Positions 61,347 to 64,000 of a DNA stretch of 64,000 bases are shown one piece after another (the first letter of the stretch is position 1; every line of letters begins with the position of its first letter). This stretch comes from Hippophae tibetana (taxonomy: Eukaryota; Streptophyta; Magnoliopsida; Rosales; Elaeagnaceae). The position numbers were made by a program, and so were the translations under genes. The notes beneath the pieces were generated by a model that saw nothing but the letters and a program-made list of their open reading frames with translations, had not been told where the DNA came from and made no database searches. Where the stretch lies: NCBI GenBank assembly GCA_037013495.1, contig CM072805.1, forward strand, positions 19,494,669 through 19,558,668, in the 5' to 3' direction.

Positions 61347-61551
61347 GCACACAAGTTTAACAAAGACAAAATAGGCCACATGATTATAAATTTCAACAAA
61401 TAATTAAGAGGTTATTTTTGGAAATTAATATGTAGAATATTTTACTGCAACTTGTTATATAAAATGATCAATTAATTTGTTTACCCGGCTATCATGTTGG
61501 GGAATACGAGTCCCTGTCACCTTCTGGTACCTTTCTATGATCTGCTCCATG
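43035..61551 (-). CDS. B-sister MIKC MADS-box transcription factor (TT16/ABS, FBP24-like), first exon outside window
   Basis: B-sister proteins are nuclear transcription factors that control ovule integument, endothelium and seed-coat development, including tannin deposition through TT16 in Arabidopsis. Five exons are supported on the minus strand: 61485-61551, 61150-61314, 59844-59885, 59611-59652 and 43035-43244, with proper AG/GT borders. They give the I region (MEQIIERYQKVTGTRIPQ), the K domain (LYKEMTILKKETHHLQL to SLTYQDLDHLEQQL), NELLQQQLENLRRK, ERMLEEENSNMYSW, and a C-terminal exon ending LQLAQPGNLQE. TT16 has the same order, including NELMQQQLENL and a near-final LQLAQPNLQ. The exon with the DNA-binding MADS box must lie right of 64000, so intron 1 exceeds 2.4 kb. 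The visible frame is unbroken. The last intron is 16.4 kb and packed with elements. Confidence 0.9.
43245..44025 (-). other. Intron sequence next to the MADS terminal exon
   Basis: AT-rich DNA of about 780 bases with no recognised element. It probably represents ancestral intron between the acceptor and the Copia insertion at 44026. Confidence 0.5.
44026..45393 (+). repeat. Copia LTR1
   Basis: It begins TGTAAAGACTACAAATTTTG and ends AAACTATCA, and is followed by the primer-site motif TTGGTATCAGAGCC at 45395. It aligns along its length with 56706-58102, with many differences. Confidence 0.85.
50347..50815. repeat. 262-bp direct duplication in the Copia 3' region
   Basis: CATCTAATATT-AGAGGGCTACTATTGTGATG begins at about 50350 and again at about 50611. 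Both copies run on to AAGAAAAAATTAAAA at similarity of roughly 90 percent by eye. A similar AGAAAAAATTTAAAA sequence reappears on the far side of the pararetrovirus at about 56139. Confidence 0.85.
51230..51319 (-). repeat. 30-bp tandem repeat, three units, after the second pararetrovirus frame
   Basis: The unit CAATGATAAATAGTAATGGA followed by CACGCAGGCC occurs three times with exact 30-bp period. It lies in the presumed intergenic/promoter region, where repeated boxes are common in this family. Confidence 0.9.
51335..52804 (-). CDS. Pararetrovirus second frame, unknown function (fossil)
   Basis: The frame of 489 codons starts 35 bases before the stop of the polyprotein frame, in another frame. 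The N-terminus is lysine-rich (MSKKKKGKEK), followed by a serine/proline-rich linker. A central W/F-rich block (CTSYNYWDYHQAW, FPSWFLQWWKLFG) is also found in the fragment at 20178-21687. The acidic tail is polar. Its role is not known; conservation in two copies suggests a true viral gene. Confidence 0.7.
   Translation of the reverse strand: MSKKKKGKEKSEPPNLTIISLSSAKPIMTWSQVTHNQSSSSKQTLEQPSPQLTPEDLDLNNRIHEWLQNMDSEKIRTAFRCIPEIGGPTVSSNLEIMPSKPKKFSQKITGTISIPEIGVTSSTYFPPKGVGEAFLKTKSSSEYFKKQPTQVVTIIEKQFFNQNPYLAVQNYFGKGIFYRPSLSSKNPQYYQSILEITGSVKFKHFHYPKSTEVQFSTAKLHKIISLTDWGNELYKQLTLPVSATHSIPHCTSYNYWDYHQAWFNAFLIQNKDNQHSWLFFFVNKSINPNRFPSWFLQWWKLFGNLSSILISPVKESYESFQFHYKPSTEEARFPPLCIFCSKFYLPWVCQWVLYPETSEVITIKRSFQIKWWSSFTIPKTLLLPAVEKWLTQKGYKDHLVKDIQASSLLLAQKMHTNALIAQAKTQEELLEIIKQLSSGQTPQTPKEELPDSDETQSPDKTVTPSLASEEDLIDLETSTVDMKFWAPRR
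52770..56066 (-). CDS. Pararetrovirus polyprotein frame: coat-like, zinc knuckle, protease, RT, RNase H (fossil)
   Basis: The frame of 1098 codons has, in order, a coat-like region (FLAGLPPLLGEKTRNKI, about residues 88-104), a basic stretch, a CCHC knuckle CYKCGKKGHTASFC (about 230), an acidic serine-rich segment, a coiled-coil-like stretch (about 380-410), the protease motif LFDTGADLNCII (about 460), reverse transcriptase with YIDDVLVFS (about 860), and RNase H (VVETDASELGYGGIL). This order and the absence of integrase distinguish it from LTR elements. It is part of an integrated fossil and not a host gene. Confidence 0.8.
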   Translation of the reverse strand: MTDEYGTPILSHQGAPIQDAVSTLLFTISHHFMGDPSHLKDKNADLLSNIKCRKMSDFQNYKTTFMSRVMLRDDSIQSFWKEKFLAGLPPLLGEKTRNKIRETYGNHIIPYDQLTYGQLISFAQNQGLQICQDLKIQKQMKLELKMSKREIGSFCKQFDSNLSIEKTCEGTCSKTKSNPYKESNKSYKKFSKSRKPFFEKRMNFYNKPYKRNFNKESKQKPFKIFKEFKCYKCGKKGHTASFCKMSKKLHELKLEEDTYAKISALMVDTSSSEPDQWSSDESNPQDDEFATSNSDSSTKNINVLTKDEDEQLQETILKLNDPSITKLYVEYLSTCLAKSQSIKKNSELPNTSTGYYNLTAVLERKNKAITPESQIQDLKIEIKTIKLELHQLKEKLKEYDIKFQLLNNGEKISTYVSDSDDDLTPNNQEIQNLRKITTRKYKINITLIFPDESKLETIALFDTGADLNCIIPSIVPRRFYKPTEERLNSANKSQMSIIGKTEISIQKGSYLINSPFVIVSDIGYSVILGTPFMDIITPYSVKHDRISFKIGREAFSFPFIEEPKTRDLNLIKTYSISTKEISVLIEHREKDLLYLKTKLQSHTVEKELQIPEIKDKISKLQTSFEKEVCSELPSAFWERKEHMVDLPYESSFNEKDIPTKARPIQMNGDLEQFCRKEITDLLSKKLISKSRSPWSCAAFYVNKSAEIERGTPRLVINYKPLNQALKWIRYPIPNKKDLLQRLYSSSIFSKFDMKSGFWQIQIEPQHRYKTSFTVPFGQFEWNVMPFGLKNAPSEFQRIMNDIFNPYSEFCIVYIDDVLVFSKDVRQHIRHLKTFFHIIKRNGLALSAKKMTLFQTNIRFLGHSVSNGTVIPINRSLQFTTKFPDRIIDKTQLQRFLGSLNYVLSFCPNINRLAKPLHNRLKKTPEPWTEEHTKIVQKIKAQVQNIPCLHLADPTLPKVVETDASELGYGGILKQVQDNNEQIVQFVSGHWNDCQKNYSTVKKEVLSIVFCISKFQSDLLNQIFLLRIDCKSAKEILLKDVKNIASKQIFARWQALLSIFDFDIEFIKGEENSLPDFLTREFLQNRYNNEQEKERKGEE
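56096..56705 (+). other. Copia 3' internal DNA right of the pararetrovirus
   Basis: Non-coding AT-rich sequence between the pararetrovirus and LTR2, ending with the purine tract. Its left edge resembles the sequence left of the pararetrovirus, as expected for one element split in two. Confidence 0.55.
56706..58102 (+). repeat. Copia LTR2 (shared by two tandem copies)
   Basis: It starts TGTAAAGACTATAAGTG directly after the purine tract CAAAGGGAGAG (56695-56705) and ends TTTTCA before TTGGTATCATAGCC. It therefore has a polypurine tract on its left and a primer site on its right, serving as right LTR of one copy and left LTR of the next. Confidence 0.85.
58103..59445 (+). mobile_element. Second, partial Copia internal region (gag end)
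   Basis: It repeats the gag region of the first copy: the stretch near 58700-58830 matches 45830-45960 (GGTGAACTTGTTGGGTCAAT versus GATGAACTTGTCGAGTCAAT). Only gag-side sequence is present. Broken. Confidence 0.8.
59446..59577 (+). repeat. Copia LTR3 fragment
   Basis: It matches the last about 130 bases of LTR2 (TTTAGATTATTAAATTATAAATT, split here, then TAACATATTCACTC) and ends ACTTTCA. It lies only 33 bases from the MADS 42-nt exon at 59611. Confidence 0.75.
59611..59652 (-). CDS. B-sister MADS 42-nt exon (ERMLEEENSNMYSW)
   Basis: The exon has 14 codons between GATTATAG and the strong donor GTAAGT, reading ERMLEEENSNMYSW. TT16 has RRMLEEDNNNMYRW at this place; the serine before the final tryptophan replaces arginine. 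This donor opens the 16.4-kb intron. Confidence 0.9.
59844..59885 (-). CDS. B-sister MADS 42-nt exon (NELLQQQLENLRRK)
   Basis: The exon has 14 codons between ATATGCAG and GTAAAATC, reading NELLQQQLENLRRK, the third K-domain helix segment. It matches TT16 NELMQQQLENLSRK. Confidence 0.9.
59886..61149 (-). other. MADS intron between the K exon and the 42-nt exon
   Basis: Intron of 1264 bases, GTAACA to TGCAG, with a (GCGT/GCAT)n run at about 61014-61035. No inserted element was recognised. Confidence 0.7.
61150..61314 (-). CDS. B-sister MADS K-domain exon (fused exons 3 and 4)
   Basis: The exon of 165 nt encodes 55 residues from EELYKEMTILKKETHHLQLS to HSVNKVRDRK. MIKC genes normally encode this in a 62-nt and a 100-nt exon; here no intron separates them. 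The acceptor is ATATAG, just beside an (AT)n/(AC)n microsatellite. The donor is GTAACA. Confidence 0.88.
61315..61484 (-). other. Short MADS intron with (AT)n and (AC)n microsatellite
   Basis: An intron of 170 bases between the I-region and K-domain exons. The AT run at about 61316-61341 lies right at the acceptor of the K exon, so its length could influence splicing. Confidence 0.7.
61485..61551 (-). CDS. B-sister MADS exon 2 (I region)
   Basis: After the acceptor TTTTACAG the exon begins C-ATG-GAG, so its first base completes a codon from exon 1. It encodes MEQIIERYQKVTGTRIPQHD followed by SR. The length of 67 nt fits MIKC exon 2. Donor GTAA. Confidence 0.88.
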
Positions 61552-64000
61552 CTGTAAAATTCACATATATGTTACAACAGAATGTAAATCTTTTATTTAA
61601 TATTAGACTAACAGATATAGAAGAATAAAGTAATTATGATCATTAAATTTTCTCATATAAGATCTCCATTACTTAATACAAAATATAATTTTACTAAATA
61701 TTATATATTAGTGTTTGTTGGACATAATTTAATACATAATACGTGATAAATAAATAACTATTTCAGTAAGAGTTAAGTCACCAGATAAACGTAACTACAG
61801 GATAATCTCGATAAAGAGATATATAATCAATAATTATCTTCCACTAATTATCCTAAAGACAATTATGAAGAGATAACAGGATGATATAACAAATCTATCT
61901 ACATGGTTAAAATATATATAAGGTTAACTCTATTACCTCTATCTATAGTCTATTATACACATTCTCACATAAGTTGTATGTCATAACAGACAACTATAGC
62001 AAACACTTTATTTTCTCCTTGTCATAGAACAAGACCTAAATCTCCCATATTTTCATGAAATCTCATTATTCACTTAAACATTGGAAGGCCAAAAGTCGCC
62101 ATCCCTCATCGGTGACCTCCGTCTGTCACAACAAGTGCACTCAATTATTCATCGAGCCAAAACACATCGCATGAATCTATCCAACTATAAGCTTCCTTGC
62201 CACAAAATATCCAAGAGAGAATGCCAAGTTTCCATTGAAGAGCATAAATAAGTGTTCCATGGTCCCAAAAGAACTTAAAAGATGACAATAATGGAACACA
62301 TTAACACTCCCAAAAGGATGGAAATATCAATCCATAAACATCAAGAAACTCTTCCAAGTTACAAACAAATAAGCAACATATGTTTGGATGACTTGACAAA
62401 TGCAAGCATACCAAGCAGGGAGCTAACACATAAGGGGGTTTCATAAGTAACACCTCATCAAAAAAATCACCCCAACTTAATTGAAAAAAAAAAATAAGTT
62501 ACATGAGCATGACAAGGTCCATAAAAAAGGAACCTAATGAGAATGCAAGCATGAATGTCATGACCATTAGTCCACTACAAGAGCTATCCACCAAAATTAA
62601 TGTGCATGTCATGGGAAGCATAGCCATCTAGTCGAATAGAATATGGCCGACTAGAACAAATTCGGTTAGAAGGAGGTGGCCAACCTATATACATTTAGAC
62701 CAGAACCAAGGTGGCTACTCATGAGTAGAGTTACAACGGATTGATCTGCAAAATTTAGTCAATCTGCAATTTGATCTTATCTATGCGATTTATGAATTTT
62801 ATAATCCATAATTGATACACACATTATAGCCATATGATCTAATCATATCCATTTTATATACAGATTAGTTCTGATCAATGTATACAATTCCTTAAATCAT
62901 ATTTTCATGGTCATATAATATTTTTTTAATAAAGAATTACGTTAACTACAAATCCACAAAACTCAAAATTCAAAACTATAATATGTTATACTTTGGAAAA
63001 AAATATAAATGGAAAAGAAAAAATGATCCATTTAATAATTTCATTCAAAAGGTTAAAAAATTTAAAAGTAATAGACATGTTTTATTATTGTATGTAGTAT
63101 AGTGTAAATTTGTTAAGTGTACTAAAATTATTTTAAAAAAAGACTTATAAAATCTATAGACAACTATAAAAATATTATATTTTAATATATGTGAATTCGA
63201 TTATATTTATATTGATTTAAAAATGCTAATTTGTTATCTGATCCATATCTTGCAAATTTTGAATTGTTTATCCAATCCAATCCAACCATTGGATAGAAAC
63301 CATTCATAATTTTTGAATGCGGATGGATTTTGTAGATTAATCGAATGAACATATGTTTTGTACACCCTTACCCAAGAGGTGGCTAGACAAAAATGTGGCC
63401 GACGAGGAAGTGATTTAAATAGAAGTATGGTCGGCCAGAAGTTGGTCGGTCAGGATAAGTACCAACTGTATAAGGTTTGGCCAAACACACATGAGTTGGC
63501 CAACCATGCTCCATTATCCATGCATCCCTTTACCACAAGCATTCATCCACTTCCCATCTTTCACAAGTGTGTTCTTCCATCCTTGAGGATTGACTCAATG
63601 GATTATAGTCTTGCCATCTCACAGACAAATGAGAACATGGATGGGTCTCATGATAAAGTTGCAAGTCGAAAGTATAGAGAAACATGGTATGCATACACAT
63701 TCGTCCTATAAATTTGTACAAGAGATAAAGTCTACAATATAAAATTGCACCCCACTAATAGACTGGATTGGTGTCCAACCATAATGTATCATCCAATAGT
63801 GGTCACTTATCCAGGAAATATTTCCAAAAAAAAAAGATTTATATAAGTGCTCTAGGAAAGTACTCAATAAATCCATCTAAGTCTCCAATGAGAACACCAT
63901 ATGAGATTAACAAAATTAGCCAAGTTTGCACACAAACTTAATGAACAACATGTCCTTCCCAAATATGACTCGTCTAACCATGGAACTTTTCATGTATTCA
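61552..64000 (-). other. Part of MADS intron 1, with decayed repeat sequence
   Basis: No MADS-box exon is found on the minus strand up to the window end. From about 61720 an LTR-like non-coding stretch has a TATATAAGG motif (61915-61923). Between 62640 and 63500 variants of the word GTGGCCGAC/TTGGCCAAC recur. An inverted-repeat element of about 620 bases interrupts this. The short frames here are not credible genes. Confidence 0.5.
62729..63360. mobile_element. Putative inverted-repeat MITE in MADS intron 1
   Basis: The left side GGATTGATCTGCAAAATTTA and the right side, whose forward form is GGATGGATTTTGTAGATTAA, are imperfect inverted complements, and inner boxes (TTTGATCTTATC, ATCTGATCCATATC) also relate. 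It is AT-rich in the middle. Ends and target duplication are not resolved by eye. Confidence 0.4.

Noticed and set aside
63358-63721. 117-codon plus frame and 63-codon minus frame
   Set aside because: They overlap each other in repeat-derived intron DNA and match nothing recognisable.
61555-64000. Search for the MADS-box exon of the B-sister gene
   Set aside because: No minus-strand stretch resembling the conserved MADS-box start (RGKIEIKRIEN, RQVTFSKRR) was seen; it must lie beyond the window.
1-64000. Search for tRNA, rRNA or other structured RNA genes
   Set aside because: No cloverleaf-type or rRNA-like sequence was noticed; the TGGTATCA motifs are primer-binding sites of retroelements and the pararetrovirus, not tRNA genes.

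Overview
The window is nuclear DNA of a eudicot plant. It is AT-rich, gene-poor and crowded with transposable elements. A TIR-class NLR resistance gene points to a dicot, because this class is absent from grasses. The only other host gene is a MIKC-type MADS-box gene of the B-sister (TT16/ABS, FBP24) group. Genus and species cannot be fixed from the sequence alone.

Layout. (1) Bases 1-14195, plus strand: the 3' part of a TIR-NBS-LRR gene, cut by the left window edge inside the exon carrying the nucleotide-binding domain. Eight exons join in frame to 1803 codons including the stop. Its hallmark is a long post-LRR tail with four successive C-JID/PL-type modules, the arrangement known from the Prunus Ma nematode-resistance gene. 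Its first visible intron (7.6 kb) holds a nested stack: a foldback element, a decayed Ty3/Gypsy element, a 1-kb inverted-repeat transposon in the Gypsy LTR, and a small palindromic element inside that. (2) 14.2-25.1 kb: intergenic AT-rich repeats, CACTA-like sequence, a roughly 1-kb direct repeat flanking a fragment of an endogenous caulimovirid, and a small CACTA element with clean ends. (3) 25.3-29.5 kb: a long inverted-repeat element with a Ty1/Copia fragment exactly at its centre. (4) 30.0-33.3 kb: two collinear exon relics of glucose-6-phosphate dehydrogenase on the minus strand, with a TRIM-like element between them that carries two tandem arrays (3 x 256 bp and 5 x 100 bp). (5) 33.3-37.5 kb: AT-rich filler with a degenerate repeat field. 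(6) 37.5-42.7 kb: a Ty3/Gypsy chromovirus with both LTRs and a 5-bp target duplication. (7) 43.0 kb to beyond the right edge, minus strand: the B-sister MADS gene without its MADS-box exon. Its last intron is 16.4 kb and contains a Ty1/Copia complex with three LTRs, into which a Florendovirus-like pararetrovirus with two long open frames was inserted.

How it works together. The two host genes do not share a pathway: one is an intracellular immune receptor, the other a transcription factor of ovule and seed-coat development. Both appear to keep correct splice sites and frame, although their introns have been hugely enlarged by elements. The NLR domain order is NB-ARC, LRR, then four C-terminal modules, so over half of the visible protein is post-LRR. 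The most novel points are the four-module NLR tail, the in-frame duplicated mini-exon between modules 2 and 3, the element-filled terminal intron of the MADS gene, and the two pararetrovirus copies in different contexts.
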